The position numbers were made by a program, and so were the translations under genes. A stretch of 64,000 nucleotides of DNA, taken from Symsagittifera roscoffensis (taxonomy: Eukaryota > Xenacoelomorpha > Acoela > Convolutidae). Positions 45,752 to 54,715 of the stretch are shown here, one piece after another. The DNA lies in assembly GCF_963678635.1 (NCBI RefSeq), contig NC_087064.1:49521346-49585345 (forward strand), in the 5' to 3' direction. Position 1 is the stretch's first letter. The number at the start of each line of letters is the position of its first letter. The notes below the pieces were generated by a model. That model was not told where the DNA came from. It saw only the letters and a list, made by a program, of their open reading frames with translations, and did not search any database.

Positions 45752-47642
45752 GGTAGAATTTTATATTTTTGGGTATTTCTACTGTAGTTTTACGTGTAAG
45801 TAATTCAGGTGGTGTATTTCGACTTAAAGTGTCTGGTAATGCAAGATTCTTTCCTGCTGTCCAAACTATATGTAAGTTTGGGAATTTCATTAGGATTAAT
45901 TGAAATCTATAAACTCGGTGATCTGGATTAGATTTTTGTGTAAAGAGAAAAATGATTGGTTTGTGATCTGTGAATAAAACTGTTGGATGTTTTGATCCAA
46001 GTATTAGAAATTCATATTCTGTTAGTGTATATATTATGGCTGTACATTCTCTCATTAGAGTTGAGAGTCGTAGCTCTGCTTGAGTGAATAATCGAGAATT
46101 TGCTGATATAAGGTTCATTTTATTTGTACCATTGTGTGATTGTAATAATGCTGCGCCGATGCCAAAATTTGAAGCATCGCACATTGCATAGAATGGTTGA
46201 TTTGGATCTGGAATTGTATTCGAAATTTGTTCAGTTAAGAGTTTTTTAATTTCTTCAAATCGTGCTTGATGTTCTGTGTTCCATTCAAAATTATTTTGTT
46301 GTCTAAGTATATTATAGAAAGGTCTTAGGTATAATTGCATTTTATAGACATATTTGCTTAAAAAATTTAACATTCCAAGGAATTCTTGGATTTTCTTTTT
46401 GTTTGTTGGTGGTTGGAGCTTTTGAATAGCATCAATGCGTGATTTTAATGGAGTGATTGTTTTTCTTTCTATATTATGTCCTAAGAATTTAACTCGTGTT
46501 AAAAAGAAGTGTGACTTGTCGGGAGCGGCCTTCAGATTTTCGTTATGAAGTATTTTGTGATAGTATTCTAAAACATTAAACATTTCTTCTTTTGTCTGTG
46601 ATTGCATAAAAACATCGTCTAAGTAGGTGATTGCGTTTTTCTTAAGTATTAGTGGTCGAAAAATTTTGCTCATGAAAGCTGAAAATGCTGCTGGTTCTAT
46701 GGATATTCCATAGAATAGGCGGTTGAATTCATATTGTTGATTTCCAATAACAAATTGTGTTAAGCGTCGCGATTGTTCATCTAGTGGCATTTGATTATAT
46801 GCACAATTCATATCTGCGGTTGTAAAGTATTTTCCGTTTATTTTTGTTAAAATAACTTGTATTGGTTCAATAGGCCAATTGCATTTTGATTCGTCTATTA
46901 GTGAATTAAGATATCTAGCGTCTGGTACTATTTTTAATGATTCTCCTTTTGCTAGGATGATAACAGGGTTGATAAATGTGTTACCTTTTGGTTGTTCTTC
47001 TTTGTTTACCGGTGAGATTATATTGTATTGTTCTAAAATATCGAGTAATCTGTTCACTTTATCGTGTAAATGAATTGGTACTTTACTTGCTCTTAGTTTT
47101 TTGAAAACTGCGTCAGGTTTTAATGGGAGATGTAGTGATGAACTGTTTTTGCCAACATCAAATTTAGATGTTGCATAGACTGATGAATATTTTATTAGCT
47201 GTTTGGCTAATTTATCAAATTCGTCTTGTGTTATTTGTGAATGTTGGAAGTTAAACATTGTTAAAAATTTCTGTTGATTCTCTGTATAGTTATTTATGTT
47301 GAATGTAGGTTTGAAATATGGGGTTTTTGTGAAATAATCTGTATTTCTTTTTTCATTACTTATTATATTATTTATGGATAATTCTTCATTAAGAATTGTG
47401 GATTGACAAATATCTAATAATTGGAGTATATTATTTACGCGGTATGCTTTTTCGTGTACTGGTGATATCGTAGCGTTGGTTTCGCAATAGCCTAAACGTC
47501 CAAAAGGTAATGTTACTTGATAGGGTGTATTGTTGTATACATGTAGAGAAATAATATCTGAATTCGAGTTTTTCAAATATTTTATGGATGAGATTGTGGT
47601 TTTGAAAAACTTATGGATAGGTTTGAATTCAAAATCTGACAT
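45723..47642 (-). CDS. Reverse transcriptase and RNase H of the large element
   Basis: A 639-aa open frame. RT: YFTTADMNCAYNQMPL (motif A Asp), FYGISIEPAAFSAFM (motif B), ITYLDDVFM (YLDD box near 46612), VKFLGHNIE and the thumb IQEFLGMLNFLSKYV. RNase H: YAMCDASNFGIGAALLQ, RECTAIIYTL and VLFTDHKPI supply the acidic residues, ending in WTAGKNLALPDTLSRN. All catalytic positions look intact. The frame is the same as gag and protease, separated from protease by one UAA at 47748-47750, which suggests a Gag-Pro-Pol precursor made by read-through or a single mutation. Confidence 0.9.
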   Translation of the reverse strand: MSDFEFKPIHKFFKTTISSIKYLKNSNSDIISLHVYNNTPYQVTLPFGRLGYCETNATISPVHEKAYRVNNILQLLDICQSTILNEELSINNIISNEKRNTDYFTKTPYFKPTFNINNYTENQQKFLTMFNFQHSQITQDEFDKLAKQLIKYSSVYATSKFDVGKNSSSLHLPLKPDAVFKKLRASKVPIHLHDKVNRLLDILEQYNIISPVNKEEQPKGNTFINPVIILAKGESLKIVPDARYLNSLIDESKCNWPIEPIQVILTKINGKYFTTADMNCAYNQMPLDEQSRRLTQFVIGNQQYEFNRLFYGISIEPAAFSAFMSKIFRPLILKKNAITYLDDVFMQSQTKEEMFNVLEYYHKILHNENLKAAPDKSHFFLTRVKFLGHNIERKTITPLKSRIDAIQKLQPPTNKKKIQEFLGMLNFLSKYVYKMQLYLRPFYNILRQQNNFEWNTEHQARFEEIKKLLTEQISNTIPDPNQPFYAMCDASNFGIGAALLQSHNGTNKMNLISANSRLFTQAELRLSTLMRECTAIIYTLTEYEFLILGSKHPTVLFTDHKPIIFLFTQKSNPDHRVYRFQLILMKFPNLHIVWTAGKNLALPDTLSRNTPPELLTRKTTVEIPKNIKFYLAENETSPD

Positions 47643-47747
47643 ATAGAGTTGTTGTCTATTTTGTTTTTTATCATATTGGTGAACTTGTTTTATTGAAAAA
47701 TTATATATGTTTCCTGATAGTGGTTTCAGGTGTTTTCTTTGTTGATT

Positions 47748-48734
47748 TTATATCGGATAAAATTTTGAAAAGAATGGTGGTTGTTTATTTAATCTTTGAA
47801 AAAATGTTAGGGATGTGTCTTTTGTTTTTGTGTATTTATCTTTGATTAATATTTTACTATTCAAAATGTTGATTGTTGGTATATATTTAGAGATAAATGG
47901 TATTCCAATGATATTGTGTTTAATATCAGTGATATGAAATATTTGTTTAAATGGTTTATTTAAAATTTTATTTTGCTCTATTGTTCTTGTGGGGAGAAGA
48001 AATAATTGAATTTTTCCATAGTTTACCAATGTTGATCCTTGTGCTGTTGCTAGTTTACTGGAGGTTTCAAGAGGCGTTAGTTTTGGGTGTAATGATTTTA
48101 TCTCATTCCATGTGGGAATGTTTATTATGTTTGATTCTGCTCCTGAATCAATTAAAAAATCAATTTCAAGATCTGGTGGTTGAAATTCTTTGTTTCTTGG
48201 ACTTTCTAAAAGAAATGGTATTGTCCAAATTTTTTCTTTGGTTTGTTCTTTTTGTATATTTTGATAGATGTGATTTGTATTCAAGCATTTTGTTTTATTA
48301 TTTTCATTGGATTGATTTGTAGTGTTGATTTCGTTAGTTTCTTGTGCCGTTTGTGTAGAATGGATGGGTTCAATATAATAATTGTGAAGGAGTTCTAATT
48401 GATTTTCATATATATGTGATGAAAAAGGTTGTTCATATATAATAGGTTCGTAGTCATTTTCGACTGCTATCATATTGATGGAGATAGTGTTTCCTGTATC
48501 ACTTTCTGAATCTGATGATTCACAGTTTATTTGATTTAGTTGTAGTTCGTTATTTCCTGTGTCATCAATACCTGGGGGGTCTGATGTTGTTTCTGGGTTT
48601 GATTGTACTTGATTAATATTTCTTTGATGTTTAGGTGTACTACTTCTGTGGCGATTGTTAGAATTATTATGATGGTTATTATTCCTGTGTGGTGATTGGG
48701 AATAATTTCTATAACGGTTATTATAAGTTGAATG
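47748..48734 (-). CDS. Aspartic protease of the large element
   Basis: The frame is open from just after the gag UGA (48735-48737) to UAA at 47748. An ATG occurs at 48473, but coding potential starts earlier. The active-site motif LIDSGAESNIINI lies near 48134-48160 with hydrophobic flanks typical of retropepsins; a flap-like HNIIGIPFISKYI follows near 47895. The N-terminal 180 residues are acidic linker. It cleaves the polyprotein. It is in the same frame as Gag and RT. Confidence 0.8.
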   Translation of the reverse strand, partial: HSTYNNRYRNYSQSPHRNNNHHNNSNNRHRSSTPKHQRNINQVQSNPETTSDPPGIDDTGNNELQLNQINCESSDSESDTGNTISINMIAVENDYEPIIYEQPFSSHIYENQLELLHNYYIEPIHSTQTAQETNEINTTNQSNENNKTKCLNTNHIYQNIQKEQTKEKIWTIPFLLESPRNKEFQPPDLEIDFLIDSGAESNIINIPTWNEIKSLHPKLTPLETSSKLATAQGSTLVNYGKIQLFLLPTRTIEQNKILNKPFKQIFHITDIKHNIIGIPFISKYIPTINILNSKILIKDKYTKTKDTSLTFFQRLNKQPPFFSKFYPI

Positions 48735-51700
48735 TCAATTTTGTGAATTATTTCGTGATCTGTTTTGATAATTATTGTTTGGTCGGTTATAGTTTGATCT
48801 ATTATATGAGTTATTCCTTGATCGATTGTTCGGGTAATTCTGGTTTCGGTTGTTTGAATAACTTCTATTTCGATTATTGGAGTAGTTTCTATTTCTATTG
48901 TATGATGAGTTTCGTGATTGATTGTTTGGATAGTAATTATTTCTTGATTGGGAATTAGATCTAGAAACAAATTGTGTTGTATTTGAATTTGATCTGGAGT
49001 AGTTATTTCGACTATTTGGTCTATTGTAATGATTTTGTGACGAATTTTGTGTATTTCTTCGTTCTGGCGATCTTCCTCTATAACTTGAGTTATATGGTGA
49101 TTGAGTTCTTGTGTAATTGGTATTGTTCGGAAGTGGTTTTCCTGAACTGTTGTTGCTATATACATTTTTGTTCGGTAGACTTTGATCTTTTTTCATGTTT
49201 TGATAGAATGATTTATTTGGTTCCTTATATTTTTGAGGTTTGTTTTGATTGTCCTGTTGTTTTTGTCTACATTCAGAAATGCTATGTCCGTATCGTCGGC
49301 AATAATTACACCATTTTTTGAAAGATGGTTTGCCTTTAAAGTTTGGGTGTTTTTCATAAATATTGAGTATTTCAGTGATTTTTTCAACGAGGTCTGTATC
49401 TGATTCCTGTATATTGTTTATATTTGTGGTATTTGTTTCAATTCGGTTAACATATTGTAATTTCAGATTTTCTGTTTCTTCAAGTTTCATTGTGATTTCC
49501 GCTTGCTCTAGTTTGTCTACTAGTTTTCGAAAATCTAAATCGGGCTCTCGAATTGAGGAGGGATGGGATGCTCTCTTTTTTATTGCTATTTTCCTTAATT
49601 GAGGTGTTAAGGTCATCATTAAGATTTCTGTCATTTTTGTGTTTTTGTAGTCGTGTGTATTTAGTGAGTATGCTTTTCGAACTAGTGTTTCGATACGTAC
49701 TGCTAATTGTTTGATGGTTTCATTTGGTAATCTGCGAAATTCATTACATAAAACTCTTTGTTGTTGTTTGTTTCTTTCGGAGTCAAACATTTTTGAAAAT
49801 TCTTGTGTAAATCTTTTCCAATTTGATTTTATTTCTATAGGCAATACTGAAAACCATTTTTGGGCTGCGCCGTCTAAGGTTGTCTGTATCAACGCTGTGC
49901 GTCGATGTATCCAATTTTGATGTAGTGGCGTATTAATTGGTTCAGGTCCTATATTTAAAATTAAATTTGCTGTTACTGCATTTAAATAATCTTCTACAGA
50001 ATATTCAGGGTCTGTTCCTGTGAATACCATTAATGGTTTGTTTGATGTTATTGATGATCCACCCATAAGGTATGGATTCATTGTCATTTGTAATGATTCT
50101 GCTGCATTTGGCATTTGTGAAAAATTCGAAAGTTGATGTTTTGTTATTTCGTGTTGTTGAAGGTAATATGGAAGTGGTATTTCATTTTGCATTTGTGTTG
50201 GTTGATACGAGTGTGTAATCATTTGGTTTTGTGGCTGATTTGGTTGAAAAGATTGTGTATTTATTGGGTTTTGCATTTGCATTGGTTGTTGATTTTGTGT
50301 ATCTGTTGGGTGTGGAGAAAAAATTCTATGATATGTATACGGTTTTTGTACTCCTTGTCCACGATATTCTTGAGTGTATGGTGCAAATATATCTGGTTGT
50401 AAATAATCATTATCAGAGGATAAATAATCCGTTTGATGAGATGCTTGCTTTTTATTTTTATTCTGTTGAAAGAATGGGTAATTTTCACTACGATCCTGTG
50501 GAGGATGTGAATAAGTTTGAAAATTTACTGAGTTGGTTGTTGCCATTGGGTTATCCCAATATCGAGATCTTATCTGATTATTATTATGATTTCGTGGGGG
50601 ATAGTTTGTTTTTGATGAATGTGCGTAATTATAATTGTGTTCCGCAAAAGTGTTTCTTGTGAACGTTCTGCGTGTTTTTGACGGTATTGTCATGGGTCTA
50701 TATGTTTGATAATCCATTTGTGAGTATTTTGGAGCAACCGAAGGTTTAACGGTTGATTGTAAGGTTACCTGTGCTTGTGAAGTGTTTGTATTTCTTGGTG
50801 TTGTTAAATTTGGACGTATTGGTGAAATACTTTGTTGTGTAGTTGTTGTTGTTTGTACAATTTCTTCATTTATGAAGTGTGATGGTGTTTGAATATCTTG
50901 TTGAGTGAGGTTCCTAGTTCCATTAAGGTTTTCATTGTGTATGACGGTCGAGTTTAAGCTATTATTTCGCGTATCGGGTAAAAATGTATTGTAGTTTAAT
51001 GGTGTTGCATCAATTGTTAATGGTACTACTCTTACATAATCTCTGGTATAAGATATTGTACTTATTGCTTGACTTGCAATTGATTGTGGGATATTTATAA
51101 ATGCATAATGAGACCATTCGGGGTCCCAAACGTAGTCTGACTGTTCTGTGATGGCGGTATCATCGTTTGAATTTTGAGGTCTGAAATTTTTTCTTGCTTG
51201 TGAAATTAAATCTAAATTATGTGTGAAATAATCTATTATAAACCATGCCAAAATTTTTTGTAAGTCATGTTTTGTATGTTGTGAAACATCATCTTTAGTG
51301 AAATTTTCTTTAATTATATGTAGAAAAGTTGAAATTAGTGTGATTTCATGTCGTACCTTTATATGTTTGGATGTCTCTGTCGGTGAGACACTTGGGATTG
51401 GAATTTCGTTCTCTAATATTGAGATATAACTATATATTATGGCAAAAACTTCATTAGTGAATATGGAGTTTGCTCTTTGTGAGTTATGATATTGTATGCT
51501 TTTTATGTATTCTGAGAATACTTTTGAAAATTCTAAATCAAGGTCGTCTGTTTGAATTACATATTTGCGATGATTCGGGTTTGGTGAGGTGAATTCTATG
51601 GTGTAGATTCCGTAGTGTTGTGTCAAATTACATATATCTTTCAGATAGTGATCAATAATTTGTCTTTTGATCTTTACATCTGGGAACTCTGCTTTACATG

Positions 51701-51743
51701 GGCTGAATCCGGGTTCAAATAAATTAATAGTAAATTCTTGCAA
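48735..51743 (-). CDS. Gag polyprotein of the large element, 1002 codons
   Basis: About 250 residues of an N-terminal domain (matrix-like) precede a long Gln/Asn/Pro/Thr-rich linker (about 260-560). A capsid-like region follows (about 570-760: GTDPEYSVEDYLNAV, DGAAQKWFSVLP, FRRLPNETIKQLAVRIETLV). One zinc knuckle, CNYCRRYGHSISEC (C-X2-C-X4-H-X4-C), starts near residue 811. An Arg/Asn/Ser-rich basic tail completes the protein. It is twice the length of usual gypsy Gag. The frame ends in UGA but stays open into the protease. The annotated first codon is TTG with an in-frame TAG five codons upstream, so the real start is probably the ATG at 51841 plus a frameshift, or a spliced exon. Confidence 0.85.
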   Translation of the reverse strand: MQEFTINLFEPGFSPCKAEFPDVKIKRQIIDHYLKDICNLTQHYGIYTIEFTSPNPNHRKYVIQTDDLDLEFSKVFSEYIKSIQYHNSQRANSIFTNEVFAIIYSYISILENEIPIPSVSPTETSKHIKVRHEITLISTFLHIIKENFTKDDVSQHTKHDLQKILAWFIIDYFTHNLDLISQARKNFRPQNSNDDTAITEQSDYVWDPEWSHYAFINIPQSIASQAISTISYTRDYVRVVPLTIDATPLNYNTFLPDTRNNSLNSTVIHNENLNGTRNLTQQDIQTPSHFINEEIVQTTTTTQQSISPIRPNLTTPRNTNTSQAQVTLQSTVKPSVAPKYSQMDYQTYRPMTIPSKTRRTFTRNTFAEHNYNYAHSSKTNYPPRNHNNNQIRSRYWDNPMATTNSVNFQTYSHPPQDRSENYPFFQQNKNKKQASHQTDYLSSDNDYLQPDIFAPYTQEYRGQGVQKPYTYHRIFSPHPTDTQNQQPMQMQNPINTQSFQPNQPQNQMITHSYQPTQMQNEIPLPYYLQQHEITKHQLSNFSQMPNAAESLQMTMNPYLMGGSSITSNKPLMVFTGTDPEYSVEDYLNAVTANLILNIGPEPINTPLHQNWIHRRTALIQTTLDGAAQKWFSVLPIEIKSNWKRFTQEFSKMFDSERNKQQQRVLCNEFRRLPNETIKQLAVRIETLVRKAYSLNTHDYKNTKMTEILMMTLTPQLRKIAIKKRASHPSSIREPDLDFRKLVDKLEQAEITMKLEETENLKLQYVNRIETNTTNINNIQESDTDLVEKITEILNIYEKHPNFKGKPSFKKWCNYCRRYGHSISECRQKQQDNQNKPQKYKEPNKSFYQNMKKDQSLPNKNVYSNNSSGKPLPNNTNYTRTQSPYNSSYRGRSPERRNTQNSSQNHYNRPNSRNNYSRSNSNTTQFVSRSNSQSRNNYYPNNQSRNSSYNRNRNYSNNRNRSYSNNRNQNYPNNRSRNNSYNRSNYNRPNNNYQNRSRNNSQN

Positions 51744-51841
51744 AGTATATGCTGTCCTCTATCATTAGGTGCATCTACGAGGAAGGGGAAGATATCGTCA
51801 TCATCTGGACTATCTTCACTTGGAGTGTGTGTTTGGCTCAT
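51674..51841 (-). CDS. Short ORF overlapping the gag 5' end
   Basis: The ATG at 51841 opens a 55-codon frame beginning MSQTHTPSEDSPDDDD that runs into the gag region in another register. It overlaps the last 26 nt of the 155-aa basic ORF. Its acidic start and position make it a likely true N-terminus of Gag, reached by a one-nucleotide shift near 51745; alternatively it is a remnant after an indel. Confidence 0.4.
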   Translation of the reverse strand: MSQTHTPSEDSPDDDDIFPFLVDAPNDRGQHILCKNLLLIYLNPDSAHVKQSSQM

Positions 51842-52283
51842 TTTTTCGTTTAATGACTGTTAATAGGTAATTATCGATGTGTCTAATTGGTTGATTCCAA
51901 TTATATAAATGTACTGGTTTGTGTTTATATTGCTTTTTTATTCTTCTTTTTCCTCTTTTCGATGAATTTGAAGTTGTTTCTGAGTCGGAAAAATATAATT
52001 GATCGTGAATGGGGCAATTTTTATCTATAGATTCTTTTAATTTATAAAGTTCGTCTAAATTGCTGACTTCTGATTCTGAGAATGCGTTTCTATTTTTGAA
52101 AAATCTTTTTCGTGTTATTTGTCTTTGTTTAGTTATTTTTTTTCTTTTTAGTGTTTGTCGTTTTGTTCTAATATATCCAACTGTTTGTGTGCGAGGTGTG
52201 ATTACAAGGTCGTATTTTTTGTTATCTATTTCACAGTTCTGCAAAACGATTGTTTGTTTGTTTCCTAGATTTTTAAATGACAT
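51816..52283 (-). CDS. 155-aa basic ORF upstream of gag
   Basis: The ATG-initiated minus ORF has a very basic middle (residues about 40-70, with KRKKITKQRQITRKRFF) resembling a nuclear-localisation or RNA-binding patch. A Ser/Asp/Glu segment (YFSDSETTSNSSKRGKRR) comes next, then a second basic patch. No known domain. It occupies the place of a 5' accessory gene and is in the same frame as Gag, with two stops between. It could be a regulatory protein or a separated Gag domain. Confidence 0.5.
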   Translation of the reverse strand: MSFKNLGNKQTIVLQNCEIDNKKYDLVITPRTQTVGYIRTKRQTLKRKKITKQRQITRKRFFKNRNAFSESEVSNLDELYKLKESIDKNCPIHDQLYFSDSETTSNSSKRGKRRIKKQYKHKPVHLYNWNQPIRHIDNYLLTVIKRKNEPNTHSK

Positions 52284-53512
52284 AAGGTTTAGGATGACGG
52301 ATGCAAAAAGTTGTTAGATGATTTCTATTTTCTTAAATTGTTAGTCCTTACGATTTTTTGGTTAGCTTAACCTGGGTCTATTTGTTCAGGGTTGGAGAGA
52401 AAAGTATATCGATTCCGAAGAATGATTTTTTACTTTCTCGTGGCTAGTATAAGCTAAGGTGTTAACTTACTTAATCTTACTTAAGGGTAGTGATTGTGTT
52501 CAAGGGTTGGAGAATAGTAAATCGATCCACAAGGTTCAGGTATAATTAGAACGCGAGTAGTTCGTTAGATACTATTTTAAACTTACTAAGTCTATGATTT
52601 ATCCTGGGTCTGGTAAGAGGAGGGTTCAAGTGAAGGATGAATAACCGAAGTTCTTCACTGTTTATCCTAATTTGAATGGTTAGTTTTGTTGAAAAATTTC
52701 TATTAGTCTTGGGTTTTGCGAAAGGGTTGGATAGTGAATCGACGTTTGAGGTCGTTAGACACTAACTAAGTGGGTGGGGGAGAACAAAATTGTTCTTTTT
52801 GATCCAAGGAGAGGCCTTGATGATCAAGTTTTAAAATTTAACTAAATAGAAAATGAATTAAGATCCAAGGATAAGCCTTGATGATCTGATTTTAAAATTA
52901 AGTGAATTTAAGTTTAAAATGGTTTAAATTTGTTTAAGAAAAGATTTAGTGTTTTAATGATATTAGTGAGCTTATGATTGCTGTTATGTTTTAGGTGATG
53001 AAGCTGAGACAACTGATGATTTTATGATTACTAACAGATTATTGTCATGCTACTAATTTTTATTTTGATTTTCAATAAATATTTTCCAAACATGTTTTAT
53101 ATAATACTGCAGAATTTTAGGAAAACGATCTGAGATATTTTTATCAATCGTTATTGTATATTAATATTTTGTTTAGCGCCTGCAATGATCATGAAGATTG
53201 GCTTCAAGATTTTATGTTTGCAAATGAAAATCTAAATTCATTGCTAATAAAATTCTAAATATAAAAGTTTGTGTTGGCTTTTGCCGTACTATCATATAAC
53301 TATTTGGTAAGTTTCTACTTTGTCGTATGTCGTCTCTGGTTCGAGGTCGTCTTCCAATTCCGGGTAGTTCTATTATCGTTCGGAATATTGGCTCTGATCT
53401 ATTGAGTCGTAGAGACATTTCGATTAAATTATCGTCGTATAACATTTTAAAAATGTTTTGTCTAAATTCTAATCTATTTTTGGTTAATTCTAAGCTATTA
53501 AGGTCTTGTTCG
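52284..53512 (-). promoter_or_regulatory. 5' leader with repeated motifs
   Basis: A 1.2-kb leader between PBS and first larger ORF. The plus strand carries three spaced copies of a gggttgga...atcga block (near 52388, 52503, 52724). Two copies of gatccaagga(g/t)a(g/a)gccttgatgatc start near 52799 and 52861. A 77-codon ORF (53212-53445 minus, ATG near the PBS) could supply a spliced start codon. Drosophila gypsy has insulator-protein sites in the same place, but these repeats are not that motif. Confidence 0.5.
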
Positions 53513-53530
53513 AGACTTATGGTCGCACCA
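53513..53530 (-). other. Primer binding site of the large element
   Basis: On the minus strand TGGTGCGACCATAAGTC begins two bases after the 5' LTR end. The TGG pairs with a tRNA CCA end. The plus strand extends to gttcgagact, like a tRNA T-loop. The donor tRNA was not identified. Confidence 0.7.
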
Positions 53531-53532
53531 GA

Positions 53533-53942
53533 TGAGTTATATGTGAGGTGGTTAACTCATAGAGTAATTTCGGATAGGGTACACCGTCTGCTCGTCACGC
53601 TATCTTATTTTCGGCCGGATAGATTCGTGCAACTTCTTAGTCTAATACCGATCCTAATCTTACTCTTATACTATCTAGTCTCAGGTTGTTTAACTAGTCT
53701 CTGCTAGGCTCAATAGATCTAGGGTATACTGGTTTATTGCGGCTGCTGAAGTTCTCTTGGAGAGTCAACTAATTTCTAAGTTAAATTCAAATCTCTCTGG
53801 TGCTGAAATTACAAGTAATTTCAGCACTTACAAATAAGTGGGTTGTTAGTTAGATGGATCATGATTGGTTAATATTAAATACTTTACAATGGTAAAATAT
53901 CTAATTTATCCAATCATAAAATATAGTTTAGATCAGGTTCCA
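53533..53942 (-). repeat. 5' LTR of the large element
   Basis: 410 bp, three differences from the 3' copy. It contains the same perfect hairpin (53800-53827). Confidence 0.95.
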
Positions 53943-54424
53943 ATATGACACCCCCGACGTTTTCAGCTACCCTCGCCGCACTTTAAATCCATACCCCTTT
54001 TCCTTACTTCCAGAGAGAAGGTGAATTTGGGTGTATGAGGGGCTGTGTGAACTCGAGAGGGGGTAGGGTTTTTAAAAAATTGATTAGGTTTAGATTTCGA
54101 GTAGGCTGTAAGTATAGCTGGTTTTGTTGAAAATTTTACAAATAATTTTTATTAAAACGGCAGAGAATATTATGGATTATATGGATTTTAATCCAATATA
54201 ATGGATTTTAATAGGTTGTGGCTTAAGGTAAGTAATCAATTATAATGACAATATAACTTTATGGTCTTAATTTGCAGCAACAATGCATAAAAATGACATT
54301 TTAGTCAAATTTTTTCTATTTTAATCGTTTTTTATGAAACTCCGGTGCGACACCATCTAACTCATTTTGTGAAACAATTTTTCAATTGTTAAATAAAAAC
54401 GTTAAATATGTTTTGTTGCTTTAG

Positions 54425-54515
54425 CTGCTGATCTGACAATACAAGTTGGCGACTTTTCAAAACCTAATGGAAATAGAAAATTCATCAAAGTGACCAAAAT
54501 TTTCAAGCACCGCAA
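54425..54515 (+). CDS. Serine protease homologue 2, exon 2
   Basis: Acceptor ttgctttag at 54416-54424 and donor GTGAGT at 54516. In phase with exon 1 (phase 1 in, phase 2 out) it codes IQVGDFSKPNG and KFIKVTKIFKHR, the strand-loop-strand after the His loop in trypsin-fold proteins (AGD-type and HP-type landmarks). Confidence 0.75.
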
Positions 54516-54715
54516 GTGAGTAATGCAATAAAGATGCTACTTAATCCTAAATGTTGAATTAAGGACTGAGCTCAATATAGCAGCCTTTTTTGGTGAACAG
54601 ATCATCAATGAGTTTTCAAATAATAATTGAACAATTACCTATTTTTAGGTTATGTGGACCAAAATTTAATTAAAACTCAACTAAACACCTTACCTCTGAT
54701 GTTCGTTGTTTACAG

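Larger units (their letters stand above)
35057..53942 (-). mobile_element. 18.9-kb retrovirus-like Ty3/gypsy element with accessory genes
   Basis: Both ends are 410-bp LTRs with three differences seen (35097/53573, 35387/53863, 35447/53923). The target site atat is duplicated (35053-35056 and 53943-53946). On the minus strand the order is LTR, PBS, leader, small basic ORF, gag, pro, RT-RNase H, integrase, a cassette of at least five further ORFs including an envelope-like glycoprotein, then the LTR. Typical gypsy elements are 5-9 kb. The coding strand is rich in A and C and poor in G over about 15 kb. It sits antisense in intron 1 of serine protease homologue 2. Single stops in several frames suggest recent inactivation or recoding. 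Confidence 0.9.

Noticed and set aside
48536-49165. 209-aa minus-strand ORF rich in Ile, Thr and His
   Set aside because: It lies in another frame over the Arg/Asn/Ser-rich Gag tail; repetitive codons there open the shadow frames.
54627-54715. 5' extension of the exon 3 ORF of serine protease homologue 2
   Set aside because: It starts at TTG in intron 2; phase and homology favour the acceptor at 54715.
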